A stretch of DNA of 64,000 nt from Pseudomonas zanjanensis (GCF_014268745.2 NZ_JABWRB020000001.1:2604001-2668000), one strand, 5' to 3'; shown: positions 25,973 to 35,705, counted from the first letter of the stretch. Made by a program: numbers and translations. Notes: generated from the sequence alone by a model not told the origin.

Positions 25973-26862
25973 CAGTCGCCTCCACCCCCCAACCGACTGC
26001 CCCAGCCGAGCTTGGTCCGGCAGACTTCGTAGTAATTGTGATCCAGCGGATGGATAAGGCGCAGCTTCTGCGCTTTTTTGCTGACGGTGATGGTGTCACC
26101 CGGCGCGCAGGTGAAATGGTTCTGGCCGTCACAGGACACTTGTGGGTAGATCTGCATATCCTTGGACACGACGATTTTCAGCTCACTGTTGCCATCGACC
26201 ACGATGGGTCGCCCAGACAAGGTATGGGGGTACATGGGCACAATCACAATAGCGTCGAGCTTGGGGTGCATGATCGGTCCGCCGGCCGACAGCGCATAGG
26301 CGGTGGAACCGGTGGGGGTGGCGACGATCAGGCCGTCGGCCTTCTGGCTGCAGACGAACTGGCCGTCGATGTACAGCTCGAACTCGATCATCCGAGTGGA
26401 CTTGCCGGGGTGCAGCACCACGTCGTTGAGGGCGTCGCCCTGGCCGATGGCCTCGGCGTGACGACGGACTTCGGCTTGCAGCAGGAAGCGGTTTTCCACC
26501 AGGTAGTGGCCGTCCAGCACCTCGGCGACCTTGATCTCCAGCTCGTCAGGGCGGATATCGGTGAGGAACCCCAGGCTGCCGCGGTTGATCCCCAGCACCG
26601 GGATATTGTGCCGCGCCAGGGCCCGGGCGGCGCCCAGCAGGCTGCCGTCGCCGCCCACCACGATCACCATGTCACACACCTCGCCGAGCATCTTGCGCGA
26701 CGAGGTCTGCAGGCCATGGCCCGGCAGCACTTCGGCGATGGTGTCTTCGAGGATCACGTGCAGGTGCCGCTCCAGGAGGAAACGCTTGAGCCGGCGAACG
26801 GTGTCCAACACCTGCGAACTGCCCAGGCGACCGATGATGCCGATATTACGAAATTGCTCCAT
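25972..26862 (-). CDS. nadK: NAD kinase
   Basis: A 296-residue ATP-NAD kinase that makes NADP. The catalytic GGDGS motif holds Asp72 (VVVGGDGSLLGAAR). Other family blocks are GINRGSLGFLTDI, the NDVVLHPG region, and TPTGSTAYALSAGGPI, the NAD-binding TPTGSTAY signature. The start at 26862 has an AGGAG box 4-5 bases upstream; a longer reading 36 bases upstream lacks one. It is the first gene of the leftward operon ending with pepN and diverges from the DUF1853 gene across about 100 bases. Confidence 0.96.
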   Translation of the reverse strand: MEQFRNIGIIGRLGSSQVLDTVRRLKRFLLERHLHVILEDTIAEVLPGHGLQTSSRKMLGEVCDMVIVVGGDGSLLGAARALARHNIPVLGINRGSLGFLTDIRPDELEIKVAEVLDGHYLVENRFLLQAEVRRHAEAIGQGDALNDVVLHPGKSTRMIEFELYIDGQFVCSQKADGLIVATPTGSTAYALSAGGPIMHPKLDAIVIVPMYPHTLSGRPIVVDGNSELKIVVSKDMQIYPQVSCDGQNHFTCAPGDTITVSKKAQKLRLIHPLDHNYYEVCRTKLGWGSRLGGGGD

Positions 26863-26966
26863 GAGGCTCCTGCGAAGGTCTGCGGCGGGCGAAAACACGA
26901 TTATGGGCGAAAGCGCGCCGTAGACAAAATCCTTTAAGCCTTCAGCGCAACGGCTATGCTCGCAAG

Positions 26967-27917
26967 ATGATCCTGTTCCCTGAATTGCTGGACTTGCCCC
27001 GTCGCCTGCGCCATCCCGAAGTGCGTGACCTCGCGTGGGCGATCATCGCCCCGCCGATGCTCATCGACACGCCCTGGCCCCAGCGCCATCCGCTGGCCGG
27101 CAGCGACTGGGTGCAGGAGCCGGGAAGACTGGAACACTGGCTGCGGCAACTGGACCGTGACAGCTACCCGCTGCTGCATTGCCTGTCCCAAGGGCGGACG
27201 CGGCGCCTGGGCCTGTACTACGAGAGGCTGTGGCAGTTTGCCGCGCAACACGCCCCGGGCATCGAACTGATCGCCGCGAACCTGCCGATCCGGCGCGAAG
27301 GCCATACCCTGGGCGAACTGGACCTGCTGCTGCGCGATCGCGACGGGATTCATCACTTGGAGCTGGCCATCAAGTTGTACCTCGGCCCACAGCACGGTAA
27401 CGGCCTGGACGCCGCGCAATGGCTGGGCCCGGGCTGCCATGACCGGCTCGACCGCAAGCTGGCGCACTTGCGCGAACACCAGCTGCCGATATCCGCCCGC
27501 CCGGAAAGCCGCGAGGCCCTGGCGACGCTGGGGATCGAGTCGTTTCGCTCACACTTGTGGCTCGGCGGCTACCTGCTCTATCCCTGGCCGGGCGAGGCCG
27601 AACCGCCGAGCGGCGCCCACCCCAGGCACTTGCGTGGCCGTTGGCTGCACCAGCGGGATTGGGCCGGATTCATCGCCCAGCGTCCGCCAGGCCGCTGGCA
27701 GCCCCTGCCCCGCGCCGCCTGGCTCGCCCCGGCGCATTATCCGGCCGAGCAAACCTGGAGCACCGCGCAATTGGACGCCTGGCGATTGGCCCTGGATCCC
27801 ATGGCGCCGGCGCAGTTGATGGTACGCCTGAACGAAAACGCAGAGGGCGAATGGGAAGAAGCCGAGCGGGTGTTCCTGGTGGCGGATCTTTGGCCGAATG
27901 TGCCGGGTAATGGCTGA
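26967..27917 (+). CDS. DUF1853 family protein
   Basis: A 316-residue protein matching DUF1853. [25 protein letters not shown] has the spacing of a PD-(D/E)xK nuclease-like core (Asp, then Glu-x-Lys), so an ancestral nuclease fold is plausible; activity is unproven. It is rich in Trp, Arg and Pro. It is divergent from nadK, an arrangement also found in P. aeruginosa, and is monocistronic, followed by a family B REP doublet. Confidence 0.83.
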   Translation: MILFPELLDLPRRLRHPEVRDLAWAIIAPPMLIDTPWPQRHPLAGSDWVQEPGRLEHWLRQLDRDSYPLLHCLSQGRTRRLGLYYERLWQFAAQHAPGIELIAANLPIRREGHTLGELDLLLRDRDGIHHLELAIKLYLGPQHGNGLDAAQWLGPGCHDRLDRKLAHLREHQLPISARPESREALATLGIESFRSHLWLGGYLLYPWPGEAEPPSGAHPRHLRGRWLHQRDWAGFIAQRPPGRWQPLPRAAWLAPAHYPAEQTWSTAQLDAWRLALDPMAPAQLMVRLNENAEGEWEEAERVFLVADLWPNVPGNG

Positions 27918-27937
27918 TTTTTGAAGTGCCCTTCAGG

Positions 27938-28036
27938 CCCCTTCGCGAGCAGGCTCGCTCCCACAGTGGATTGGTGTTGTGTACAGAATGGATGATCTAC
28001 ACATAATCCTGTGGGAGCGAGCCTGCTCGCGAAGGG
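27938..28036. repeat. REP doublet, family B
   Basis: Arms CCCCTTCGCGAGCAGGCTCG and reverse complement, between the convergent DUF1853 and arsB genes. It could serve as a bidirectional transcript end. Confidence 0.9.
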
Positions 28037-28047
28037 GTCACTACGGT

Positions 28048-29331
28048 CTAGAAGGACAACCGCACAGCCAAAGCCGCCAACGTCACCAGCAACACCGGCA
28101 CCGTCAGCACGATCCCGACCTTGAAGTAATACCCCCAGCCGATCAGGATGTTCTTGCGCGCCAGCACATGCAGCCACAGCAACGTCGCCAGGCTGCCGAT
28201 CGGGGTGATTTTCGGGCCCAGGTCGCTGCCGATGACGTTGGCATAGATCATCGCTTCCTTCACCACCCCAGTGGCCTGGCTGGCATCGATGGACAAGGCA
28301 CCGATCAGCACCGTCGGCAAGTTATTCATGACCGACGACAGCAATGCCGTCAGCACGCCGGTGCCCATCGCCGCGCCCCACACGCCATATTCGGCGAATA
28401 CGTCGAGCCACTGGGCCAGGTAACCGGTCAGCCCGGCGTTGCGCAAGCCATAGACCACCAGGTACATGCCGAGGGAGAAGATCACGATCTGCCAGGGCGC
28501 TTCCTTCATCGCCTTGCGGGTGGAAATCTTGTGGCCATAGGCCGCGACCCCCAGCAGCAACGCAGCACAAACGGCCGAGATCGCACTGATGGGAATCCCC
28601 AGTGGCTCCAGCGCAAAACAGCCCAGCAGCAGGATCACCAACACCACCCAACCGGCGTAGAACGTTGCCTTGTCGTGGATCGCCGTCGCCGGGTCGTCCA
28701 GTTGATCGGGGTCGTAGTCCCGCGGGATGTCGCGGCGAAAGACCCACATAAGAATCGCCAGGCTGGCCGCCACGCTGACTAGGTTCACCGGCACCATGAC
28801 CGCCGCATAGCGGTTGAAACCAATGCCGAAGAAATCCGCCGAGACGATGTTCACCAGGTTCGATACCACCAGTGGCAAGCTCGCGGTGTCGGCAATGAAA
28901 CCGGCGCCCATCACGAATGCAAGCGTCGCCGCCGGGGAGAAACGCAACGCCAGCAGCATCGAGATCACGATGGGCGTCAGGATCAGCGCCGCCCCGTCAT
29001 TGGCAAACAACGCCGACACCAACGCCCCCAGCAGTACCATGAACGCAAACAGCTTGCGCCCACTGCCCTTTCCCCAACGGGCCACATGCAGGGCCGCCCA
29101 GGCGAAGAACCCGGCCTCGTCCAGCAGCAGGCTGATAATGATCAGCGCGACAAACGTACCGGTGGCGTTCCAGATGATCTGCCAGACCAGGGGAATGTCA
29201 CTGACCTGCACCACCCCGCTCAACAAGGCCAGCAGCGCGCCCAGCGTCGCGCTCCAGCCGACGCCGAGCCCCTTGGGCTGCCAGATCACCAACGTAATGG
29301 TCAGCAGGAAAATCAACGACGCGATCAGCAT
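28048..29331 (-). CDS. arsB: Arsenite efflux transporter ArsB
   Basis: A 427-residue, 12-helix inner-membrane protein that exports arsenite/antimonite using the proton gradient. The sequence follows E. coli ArsB closely: [98 protein letters not shown]. The ATG at 29331 has an AAGG box about 9 bases upstream. No arsR, arsC or arsH adjoins, so this is an isolated arsB, unlike a standard ars operon. A flavin reductase gene lies upstream on the same strand, separated by a REP doublet. Confidence 0.93.
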   Translation of the reverse strand: MLIASLIFLLTITLVIWQPKGLGVGWSATLGALLALLSGVVQVSDIPLVWQIIWNATGTFVALIIISLLLDEAGFFAWAALHVARWGKGSGRKLFAFMVLLGALVSALFANDGAALILTPIVISMLLALRFSPAATLAFVMGAGFIADTASLPLVVSNLVNIVSADFFGIGFNRYAAVMVPVNLVSVAASLAILMWVFRRDIPRDYDPDQLDDPATAIHDKATFYAGWVVLVILLLGCFALEPLGIPISAISAVCAALLLGVAAYGHKISTRKAMKEAPWQIVIFSLGMYLVVYGLRNAGLTGYLAQWLDVFAEYGVWGAAMGTGVLTALLSSVMNNLPTVLIGALSIDASQATGVVKEAMIYANVIGSDLGPKITPIGSLATLLWLHVLARKNILIGWGYYFKVGIVLTVPVLLVTLAALAVRLSF

Positions 29332-29655
29332 GTACAACAGCCTTGGAAGGAGGATTGAAAGGAGGACATCGGCAGCGACGTGTCAGCGGACAATCAGCCA
29401 TGGCGTTCGAACTGAAGCCATCGACGCGATTGTGGGAATTGGACATGACGAAGGATGATCTGAAGGTGCGGAGGGGCGAATATATGGAAAATTCGAATAG
29501 CCCGTAAAGCGCGGGTTGAATTGCCGATGCAGATACATTTGTGGCGAGGGAGCTTGCTCCCGCTCGGTTGCGCAGCGACCGCCGAAAGGGGCCTGCTTCG
29601 CAGTCCAGCGGGAGCAAGCTCCCTCGCCACAGGGTTTACCTGGAATCTCGGGGTA
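29332..29655. other. Intergenic region upstream of arsB
   Basis: 324 bases between the flavin reductase 3' end and arsB. It contains a family A REP doublet (29540-29631). The remaining 200 bases next to arsB should carry its promoter. I saw no clear ArsR-type operator and no coding signal. Confidence 0.55.
29540..29631. repeat. REP doublet, family A
   Basis: Arms TGTGGCGAGGGAGCTTGCTC and reverse complement; loop CGGTTGCGCAGCGACCG as in the copies at 16226 and 33399. Confidence 0.9.
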
Positions 29656-30213
29656 TCAAGCCTTCTTATGCTGCTCGACCCACTTGCCGTAGGCATCGAT
29701 GAACTTCTGCAGGAACGGCCGTACCGACTCCGACAGGTTGCCCGCCTCGTCAAACGCCGTTCCGGCGCCGCTCAGGTAGGCTTCCGGTTGCTGCATGCAG
29801 GGCACGTCAAGGAACACCAGCGACTGGCGCAGATGATGGTTTGCACCGAAACCACCGATGGCGCCCGGTGAAGCGCTGATCACTGCGCCCGGTTTGCCGC
29901 TCAGGCAACTCTGGCCGTACGGACGCGACCCCACGTCGATGGCATTCTTCAGCGGTGCCGGCACCGAACGGTTGTATTCAGGCGTGACGAACAACAAGGC
30001 ATCGGCCGCGCCCACCTGTTGGCGAAATGTGGTGTAGGCTGCCGGCGGCGTGACGTCAATGTCTTCGTTATAAAGTGGCAACTCGCCGATCTCGACGATG
30101 TTCAGCTTGAGGTTGGCGGGCGCCAGGTCAGCCAGTGCCAGCGCGACTTTGCGGTTGATCGATGCCTTGCGCAGGCTGCCCACCAAAACGGCCACGGTGT
30201 AGACATTACTCAT
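29656..30213 (-). CDS. NADPH-dependent FMN reductase (ChrR/quinone reductase-like)
   Basis: A 185-residue flavodoxin-fold oxidoreductase. Motifs are VLVGSLRKASINRKVALALA (FMN phosphate loop), FVTPEYNRSVPAPLKNAIDVGSR and the loop GKPGAVISASPGAIGGFGAN. Such enzymes reduce quinones, chromate or azo compounds with NAD(P)H and bound FMN. The start at 30213 (MSNVYTVAVL) fits the family; the longer frame has no ribosome site. It is not ArsH (which is longer and has a different N-terminus) despite the arsB neighbour. Confidence 0.9.
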   Translation of the reverse strand: MSNVYTVAVLVGSLRKASINRKVALALADLAPANLKLNIVEIGELPLYNEDIDVTPPAAYTTFRQQVGAADALLFVTPEYNRSVPAPLKNAIDVGSRPYGQSCLSGKPGAVISASPGAIGGFGANHHLRQSLVFLDVPCMQQPEAYLSGAGTAFDEAGNLSESVRPFLQKFIDAYGKWVEQHKKA

Positions 30214-30398
30214 GAGAGGCTTCTCGACTGTCGGCTCAAAGGAGCCTGTAGTTATAGATGATCGGCGTGACAATTGGACCAGTGGAGCGACGAAAACCGG
30301 CCGGTTCGACTATTTTTTTCATGTAGGAAAACTTACCACGCTTGGGCAAGGTCTACAGAACCGCAAATCGAGTGATCTATTTCCAGAGGTTCTAAGCA

Positions 30399-30650
30399 AT
30401 GGCAGCAGTACTTGTCGGACAATTTCATGCGCGGGACGCCGAAGGTCGCGTCTATTCGGTGCATGAGTTCCAGGAATCGGAGCCGTCTGCGGACGGTAGC
30501 GGCAAGGATGTCGTCACTTATAAACTGGCTATCGGTGATCGCGTCAGCAAACTCGACGAAGACCGATTCCTCCTGGTTCAGTCAGGCATCGAACTGAAAC
30601 GCGAAGCCGCAACGTTCACCAGCGAACCTGAAGCGCAGATAGCGCTATAA
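30399..30650 (+). CDS. Small conserved hypothetical protein, 83 residues
   Basis: Starts MAAVLVGQFHARDAEGRVYS and has a compact alternating pattern (VTYKLAIGDRVSKLDEDRFLLVQSGIELKR) suggesting a small beta-rich fold. No signal peptide or metal motif. An AGAGG box lies 10 bases before the ATG. It stands alone, divergent from the flavin reductase and 81 bases before a LysR gene. I recall similar short proteins in pseudomonads but no function. Confidence 0.72.
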   Translation: MAAVLVGQFHARDAEGRVYSVHEFQESEPSADGSGKDVVTYKLAIGDRVSKLDEDRFLLVQSGIELKREAATFTSEPEAQIAL

Positions 30651-30731
30651 CCGTTAGAGCAGAAGTCATGCCCGGACTTGGGTTAGGATTCAGCCACTCA
30701 ATGGCTCACCCGCCGAACATGGATTTCTTGC

Positions 30732-31625
30732 ATGCGTTTACGCCACATCGAAGTAATCCAGGCGCTGTTGCAGACCGGCCACCTCGGCACGGCGGCCGAA
30801 TGGCTGCAACTGCCGGTGGCGGAGGTCGAGGCGATCCTGCGCGATGCCGAGGCCCAATTGGGCTTCATGCTGTTTGCCAGCGTGCGCGGGCGCTTGCAGG
30901 CCACCCGGGAAACCCTTGAACTGCGCGACGGCATCACGCGGGTGTACGACACGCTCGAACCGGTGCAACGCCTGGCCAGCAGCCTGAAACACCATCAGGC
31001 ACCGCCCTTGCGCATTATCTGCACCCCGCCGCTGGCCCAGCAGTTGTTGCCCCAGAGCATCGCTGCCTTGCGCCGTCGCCATCCGGATGCGCCGTGCACC
31101 CTGCTCAGCCAACCGACCCGTGACATCGTCCACAGCCTGCTGTTGCGTGAAAGCGACCTGGGCCTGAGCCTGCACGACCCTGAACATCCCGACATCCATT
31201 GCCAGATGATCGCCCAGGGCAAACTGCAATTGCTCGCGCCCCACGGCTGGCTGCAACCCCGGCAAAAATACATTTCGATCCAGGACCTGGCGGGCCAACC
31301 GTTGGTGGGCCTGGATGGCCATGACCCACTGAGCCCTGCGTTCGAGCACAAGTTGGCGGCGCTGCGTCCGGCGCCGATGATCCAGATCCGCGTCCAGACC
31401 CATCAGATGATGCGCGCCATGGTCGAGGCCGGCGAAGGCCTTGCCATCGTCGACCCGTTCACCGCCTCGGGCGCCAAGGGCGGCGGTCTCGATGTCTGCC
31501 CACTATCGCCCGCCGTCGCGATTGGCCTCTATGCCCTGAGCCTCAACGGCGCACCCTCTTCACCCGCCCTGCAATCGCTGCTGGAGCGGGTTACGGAACA
31601 AGCCGAGGCGTTGCTGAGCCACTGA
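30732..31625 (+). CDS. LysR-family transcriptional regulator
   Basis: A 297-residue LTTR. The N-terminal helix-turn-helix (about 1-60: HIEVIQALLQTGHLGTAAEW...) is followed by a periplasmic-binding-like ligand domain (about 85-290) with LRIICTPPLAQQLLPQSIAA and LGLSLHDPEHPDIHCQMIAQ. The second helix-turn-helix half (LPVAEVEAILRDAEAQLGF) departs from the usual AAxxLxxSQPAxS pattern, so the DNA target may be atypical. Its 3' end overlaps the convergent GNAT gene by 35 coding bases. Target genes and ligand unknown. Confidence 0.88.
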   Translation: MRLRHIEVIQALLQTGHLGTAAEWLQLPVAEVEAILRDAEAQLGFMLFASVRGRLQATRETLELRDGITRVYDTLEPVQRLASSLKHHQAPPLRIICTPPLAQQLLPQSIAALRRRHPDAPCTLLSQPTRDIVHSLLLRESDLGLSLHDPEHPDIHCQMIAQGKLQLLAPHGWLQPRQKYISIQDLAGQPLVGLDGHDPLSPAFEHKLAALRPAPMIQIRVQTHQMMRAMVEAGEGLAIVDPFTASGAKGGGLDVCPLSPAVAIGLYALSLNGAPSSPALQSLLERVTEQAEALLSH

Positions 31626-32205
31626 TCGACATGCCCAGCGGGTCGTCGAACAACCGGTACCAGAACAACGCCACTTCGGCGGTATGCCGGTCAATGCCGC
31701 GATAGCGCAGGTGGTCGATGCCACCGAGCACGTAACCGCATCGTTCATAGAGCCGGCAGGCGCCCAGATTGTTGTTCTGGGTCTCGAGCATGATGCCCGG
31801 CAGTTTTTTCTTGCGGCTCCAGAACTGGGCAACGTCGAGCAACGCCTTGGCCACCCCATGGCGACGGGCCGGGGCGTGCACCGCCAACTCGTCGATGTGG
31901 GCATAGCCGTTCCAATTGGTACTGATCACCAGGTGCCCTACCGGCTGGTCATCGAGGTAGGCCATGAAGATCTCGCTGTCCGGAGCGTTGCGGAAACTGC
32001 TGAACTCTTCGGGATCGATGCCATAGCACTTGCGATAGGGAACAATGGGCGTCACCGGCCATTGGCTGACAGGACGACCGATCTGCGCCGTCGCGTAGTC
32101 GTTGACTTCAAAACTGAAGTCACTGCCCCAGATATAGGCGGCAAAGCCGTCATCGACGACTCGCACCGACAACCCGGGGTGCTTGGGATTCATGACCGGT
32201 TGCAT
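31591..32205 (-). CDS. GNAT-family N-acetyltransferase
   Basis: A 204-residue protein with a single GNAT domain. The acetyl-CoA pyrophosphate-binding loop is ARRHGVAKALLDVAQ (motif A), preceded by VGHLVISTNWNGYAHIDELA. The later segment LETQNNNLGACRLYERCGYVLGG is motif B. The start is uncertain: 32205 (MQPVMNPKHP) is used, with 32193 and 32241 as alternatives; a GAGG box lies 12 bases before 32205. It converges on and overlaps the LysR gene by 35 bases. Substrate unknown. Confidence 0.85.
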   Translation of the reverse strand: MQPVMNPKHPGLSVRVVDDGFAAYIWGSDFSFEVNDYATAQIGRPVSQWPVTPIVPYRKCYGIDPEEFSSFRNAPDSEIFMAYLDDQPVGHLVISTNWNGYAHIDELAVHAPARRHGVAKALLDVAQFWSRKKKLPGIMLETQNNNLGACRLYERCGYVLGGIDHLRYRGIDRHTAEVALFWYRLFDDPLGMSISGSATPRLVP

Positions 32206-32531
32206 ACTGGGGAAGGTCCTCATTCCTTGAGACAACCAACGGCGTGGTGCCATCCATTGCCCTTGTCTTTCAAATCTTCACACATCAAGCGGGATCCGTA
32301 GCCTGCCCGTTCCCTCAGGGTAGAAGGTCGTGGCGATTGTGGCGAGAAATGAACGATGGATGCAGTAGCTCATTTAAGGCTGGCTGAATCAATGTGGCGA
32401 GGGAGCTTGCTCCCGCTTGAGTGCGAAGCGCTCACATAAAGGGGCTGCTACGCAGCCCAGCGGGAGCAAGCTCCCTCGCCACAAGTTCTTTACTTACCTT
32501 GAATGAACAGCATGGCTTTCACAGGGTTTCA
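32206..32531. other. Intergenic region between dnaQ end and GNAT gene
   Basis: 326 bases with a family A REP doublet at 32393-32483. The rest should contain the promoter of the GNAT gene; I could not identify a convincing -35/-10 pair or a gene. Confidence 0.55.
32393..32483. repeat. REP doublet, family A
   Basis: Arms TGTGGCGAGGGAGCTTGCTC and reverse complement, just downstream of dnaQ. The loop holds GAGTGCGAAGCGCTC and GGGCTGCTACGCAGCCC. Confidence 0.9.
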
Positions 32532-33293
32532 TCAGTGCGTGGCGGCCTGCGACTCGGCCAATTGTGTCCACAATGCCGGAGCACCTGCGGACTTGGCGAT
32601 GGCTTCCAGACGCGCGGCATGCTCGGCCAGGTCGCTTTCGCTGGCGCGGATGATCCGCGAGGGCTGGCGGTCGGCGGGCAAGCGACGGATTTCCGTGGCC
32701 TGGTTGCCGGAGCCTTCGCCCGTACCATTGCCGTCCGAAGCGTTGCCGGCCAGGGACAGGCTGGTCTGGCCGCCGGTCATGGTCAGGTAGACGTCGGCCA
32801 AGATCTCGGAGTCGAGCAAGGCGCCGTGCAGTTCACGGCCGGAGTTGTCGACGCCGTAGCGCTTGCACAAGGCATCGAGGCTGTTGCGCTGGCCAGGGTG
32901 GCGTTCCCGGGCCATCATCAGGGTGTCGAGGATAGTGCAATGCTGGGTAATGTCGGCCCGGTCGTGCTGGCCCATCAGGGCGAATTCGTTGTTGATGAAC
33001 CCGACGTCGAACGCCGCGTTGTGGATGATCAACTGCGCGCCCTGGATGAATTCGAAGAACTCATCGGCCACTTCGGCGAAACGCGGCTTGCCCACCAGGA
33101 ATTCGTTGGTGATGCCGTGGACGCCGATGGCGCCCTCGTCACTTTCGCGGTCCGGTTGCAGGTAAACGTGGAAATGGCGACCGGTCAGGCGCCGGCCAAT
33201 CAGCTCGACACAACCGATTTCAATAATCCGGTGACCATCGGTCACCGGCATGCCGGTGGTTTCGGTATCCAGTACTACAGATCTGTTGGCCAT
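32532..33293 (-). CDS. dnaQ: DNA polymerase III epsilon subunit (proofreading exonuclease)
   Basis: A 253-residue 3'-5' exonuclease of the replicative polymerase. ExoI is VLDTETTGM near the N-terminus, ExoII is IIHNAAFDVGFIN, and the ExoIII region holds ELHGALLDSEILADVYL with the HxAxxD spacing. The C-terminal tail (about 200-253), rich in Gly, Glu and Ala, is the region that contacts the alpha subunit. It lies downstream of rnhA on the same strand, with a REP doublet between them; in E. coli the two genes are divergent, in Pseudomonas co-directional. Confidence 0.96.
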   Translation of the reverse strand: MANRSVVLDTETTGMPVTDGHRIIEIGCVELIGRRLTGRHFHVYLQPDRESDEGAIGVHGITNEFLVGKPRFAEVADEFFEFIQGAQLIIHNAAFDVGFINNEFALMGQHDRADITQHCTILDTLMMARERHPGQRNSLDALCKRYGVDNSGRELHGALLDSEILADVYLTMTGGQTSLSLAGNASDGNGTGEGSGNQATEIRRLPADRQPSRIIRASESDLAEHAARLEAIAKSAGAPALWTQLAESQAATH

Positions 33294-33398
33294 CAGTGTT
33301 CAGCTCTCAACGGGCAGTCTTGCAAAAGCGCGGATCTTAACACGCTCACGCCAATGCATCCGCAATGTCCTGTGCAGGCTTTGATGGCTTGGAGCTCT

Positions 33399-33504
33399 TG
33401 TGGCGAGGGAGCTTGCTCCCGCTCGGTTGCGCAGCGACCGTCCCTGGGGCCTGCTTCGCCCGAGGCGTCGGACCGGTCCAGCGGGAGCAAGCTCCCTCGC
33501 CACA
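33399..33504. repeat. REP doublet, family A
   Basis: Between rnhA and dnaQ. Arms TGTGGCGAGGGAGCTTGCTC and reverse complement; the loop contains GCTTCGCCCGAGGCGTCGGA, shared with the copy at 55563. Confidence 0.9.
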
Positions 33505-33538
33505 GGCGTCATCCTGCCAGATCCTGACAACGCCTCGA

Positions 33539-33991
33539 TCAAGCCTGCTTATAGCCCCGCACCTCATCCACCCCACGATTGGCCAACTGATCGGCCCGTT
33601 CGTTGCCGTGGTGGCCGATGTGGCCACGCACCCATTTCCAGGTGACGTTGTGGCGGTTTACCTGCTCGTCCAGCAACTTCCACAGGTCGGCGTTTTTCAC
33701 CGGCTCCTTCGCCGCCGTCTTCCAGCCGCGTTTCTTCCAGTTGGCCATCCACTCGTTGATGCCTTTCATTACGTACTGCGAGTCGGTCACCAGCAGCACA
33801 TCACAAGGCCGCTTGAGCTCTTCCAGACCACGGATGGCGCCCATCAGCTCCATGCGATTGTTGGTGGTATTGGCTTCGCCGCCCCAGAGTTCCTTCTCCA
33901 CGCCCTTGCACACCAGCAACGCGCCCCAGCCACCCGGCCCGGGGTTGCCCTTGCAGGCGCCATCAGTGAAGAGTTCTACGCTATCGCTCAT
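33539..33991 (-). CDS. rnhA: Ribonuclease HI
   Basis: A 150-residue enzyme cutting the RNA strand of RNA-DNA hybrids. Acidic active-site residues are present in [16 protein letters not shown] (Asp), [12 protein letters not shown] (Glu), [13 protein letters not shown] (Asp) and [10 protein letters not shown] (Asp); the basic protrusion is WKKRGWKTA. Length matches E. coli RNase HI (155). It lies between the methyltransferase gene (upstream, with a terminator-like hairpin between) and dnaQ. Confidence 0.96.
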   Translation of the reverse strand: MSDSVELFTDGACKGNPGPGGWGALLVCKGVEKELWGGEANTTNNRMELMGAIRGLEELKRPCDVLLVTDSQYVMKGINEWMANWKKRGWKTAAKEPVKNADLWKLLDEQVNRHNVTWKWVRGHIGHHGNERADQLANRGVDEVRGYKQA

Positions 33992-34005
33992 GCCAATCTA
34001 TCCAG

Positions 34006-34034
34006 AAAAAATGCAAAGGCCCGCCCATCGGGCC
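34006..34034 (-). terminator. Probable intrinsic terminator after the methyltransferase gene
   Basis: On the minus strand: GGCCCG-5 nt-CGGGCC, followed by TTTGCATTTTTT. It is a 6-bp GC stem with a T-rich tail, placed between the methyltransferase stop and the rnhA start. It may separate the two transcripts in part. Confidence 0.5.
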
Positions 34035-34079
34035 CGACAAAACCCGCAGCCCAATGCCGGCAAGAACCATCAGAAAAGG

Positions 34080-34838
34080 TTACGGCTCGATGTGGCGTCG
34101 ATTGACCTTGGCCATTGGCAAGGGAATCAGCTTGCCCATCGGCTCGCGTCGCGCCTGACGTACCGGGCGCAACCCGACCGCGATCTTGCGCGCCACCAGC
34201 AGGTAGAAACCGCCGCCGGACAGCTGCCAGTCGCCAGCCTTGCGCTCCCAGCCGGCCAGGCGTGCCTGCCACTTGGGTGACGCAAGCGGCGGACGATAGC
34301 ACCCGAAGCGGCGTTTCTCCAGCGCGAAGCCCAGCAGGTTGAGCCAGTCGCCGACCCTCGACGCCGAGATGCAGCGGGCCTGGCGCAAGGCGTCGTGGGC
34401 AAATACATGACGAAGCCCCCAGGTGCTCCAGGGGTTGATGCCGATGATCAGTAGATGTCCGCCGGGACGCACGCTGCTGGCGGCCTCGCGGAGCAAGCCG
34501 TGGGGTGACAGGCAGAAATCCAGGCCGTGCTGCATGACCACCACGTCGGCGGCATGCTCGCTCAGCGGCCAGGCCTGCTCTTCGCAGACGATTTCCACCC
34601 CGGGTAACGGTGCCCCCAGGCGAACGTTGCGCTGGACCTGCGGCGCCGACGGCGGCGTTTGCGCCGACGGCCCGTAATGCACCAGATAGCCGCCGAAGAA
34701 CCGGCCCAACTCGTCTTCGAGCATGCGCCGTTCTTCATCCAGCAAAAATTGCCCCACAGGGCCGGACAGCCATTCACGGGCGGCGCGGATCAACGCCAGC
34801 CAGTCAGGATCAGCCTGAGCGAACGCTTCATCGGTCAT
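34080..34838 (-). CDS. Class I SAM-dependent methyltransferase (unknown target)
   Basis: A 252-residue protein with a methyltransferase-like core: [22 protein letters not shown] corresponds to the acidic/hydrophobic post-I region and [26 protein letters not shown] to motifs II-III. The glycine-rich SAM loop (expected near residues 60-75) is poorly conserved, so catalytic competence needs checking. The start at 34838 has a GGAG box 6 bases upstream. The position between gloB (divergent) and rnhA is the same as in P. aeruginosa. Substrate unknown. Confidence 0.85.
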   Translation of the reverse strand: MTDEAFAQADPDWLALIRAAREWLSGPVGQFLLDEERRMLEDELGRFFGGYLVHYGPSAQTPPSAPQVQRNVRLGAPLPGVEIVCEEQAWPLSEHAADVVVMQHGLDFCLSPHGLLREAASSVRPGGHLLIIGINPWSTWGLRHVFAHDALRQARCISASRVGDWLNLLGFALEKRRFGCYRPPLASPKWQARLAGWERKAGDWQLSGGGFYLLVARKIAVGLRPVRQARREPMGKLIPLPMAKVNRRHIEP

Positions 34839-34903
34839 TGCATTCTCCAACGCGTCAGGAAGTTCTAAGATGCGCCTTTGTTTTCCGCTTGGCGAATTCC
34901 ACG

Positions 34904-35671
34904 ATGATACAGATCAGTGCCCTGCCCGCGTTCACCGATAACTACATCTGGTTGTTACAGGATCACTCCACCCAGCGCTGCGTCGTGGTCGACCCGGGGG
35001 ATGCCGCGCCCGTACAGGCCTGGCTCGACAGCCATCCGGGTTGGGTCCTGAGCGACATCCTGATCACCCACCATCACCATGATCACGTCGGCGGCGTCCA
35101 GGCGCTGAAAAAGGCAACGAACGCCACCGTCTACGGCCCGGCCAGCGAAAACATCCCGGCGCGGGACCATGCGTTGAATGATAACGACAAGGTCCACGTG
35201 CTGGGCTGGGACTTCGATGTCCATGCCGTGCCTGGCCACACGCTGGGGCACATTGCCTACTACCACCATGGCCTGCTTTTCTGCGGCGACACCCTGTTCG
35301 CCGCCGGTTGCGGCCGACTTTTCGAAGGCACGCCTGCGCAAATGCACCACTCCCTCAGTCGCCTCGCCGCCCTGCCTGAAGATACGCTGGTCTACTGCAC
35401 CCATGAATATACCCTCAGCAACCTGAAGTTCGCCGCTGCCGTGGAACCCGGCAACCCGGACATCGCCGCCCGCCTGGAAAAAGTCAGACGACAGCGCGAC
35501 GAAGGCGTCATCACCCTGCCTTCGACCCTGGCCCTGGAGAAACTCACCAATCCATTCCTACGCACCGCTGAAACATCCGTTAAACAAAAAGCGGACGAAC
35601 GGAACGGCCAGCGAAACCAGACGCCGAGTGAGGTTTTTGCGGCCTTGAGGGCTTGGAAAGATACGTTCTAA
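34904..35671 (+). CDS. gloB: Hydroxyacylglutathione hydrolase (glyoxalase II)
   Basis: A 255-residue metallo-beta-lactamase-fold enzyme that hydrolyses S-D-lactoylglutathione to D-lactate and glutathione. The metal motif is [10 protein letters not shown]; further ligands are in [11 protein letters not shown] and [18 protein letters not shown], and the substrate-binding [13 protein letters not shown] block and C-terminal KxxxNxRN-like segment ([13 protein letters not shown]) fit GloB. The start at 34904 matches the usual N-terminus ([18 protein letters not shown]). The gene is divergent from the methyltransferase, 65 bases away. Confidence 0.95.
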   Translation: MIQISALPAFTDNYIWLLQDHSTQRCVVVDPGDAAPVQAWLDSHPGWVLSDILITHHHHDHVGGVQALKKATNATVYGPASENIPARDHALNDNDKVHVLGWDFDVHAVPGHTLGHIAYYHHGLLFCGDTLFAAGCGRLFEGTPAQMHHSLSRLAALPEDTLVYCTHEYTLSNLKFAAAVEPGNPDIAARLEKVRRQRDEGVITLPSTLALEKLTNPFLRTAETSVKQKADERNGQRNQTPSEVFAALRAWKDTF

Positions 35672-35705
35672 GGCAGCTATCGATTGATACAAAAATTCTG
35701 AAAGG

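Noticed and set aside
29332..30213. The flavin reductase gene as arsH of an ars operon
   Set aside because: The protein is 185 residues with a ChrR-like N-terminus, a REP doublet and over 300 bases separate it from arsB, and no arsR or arsC is present.
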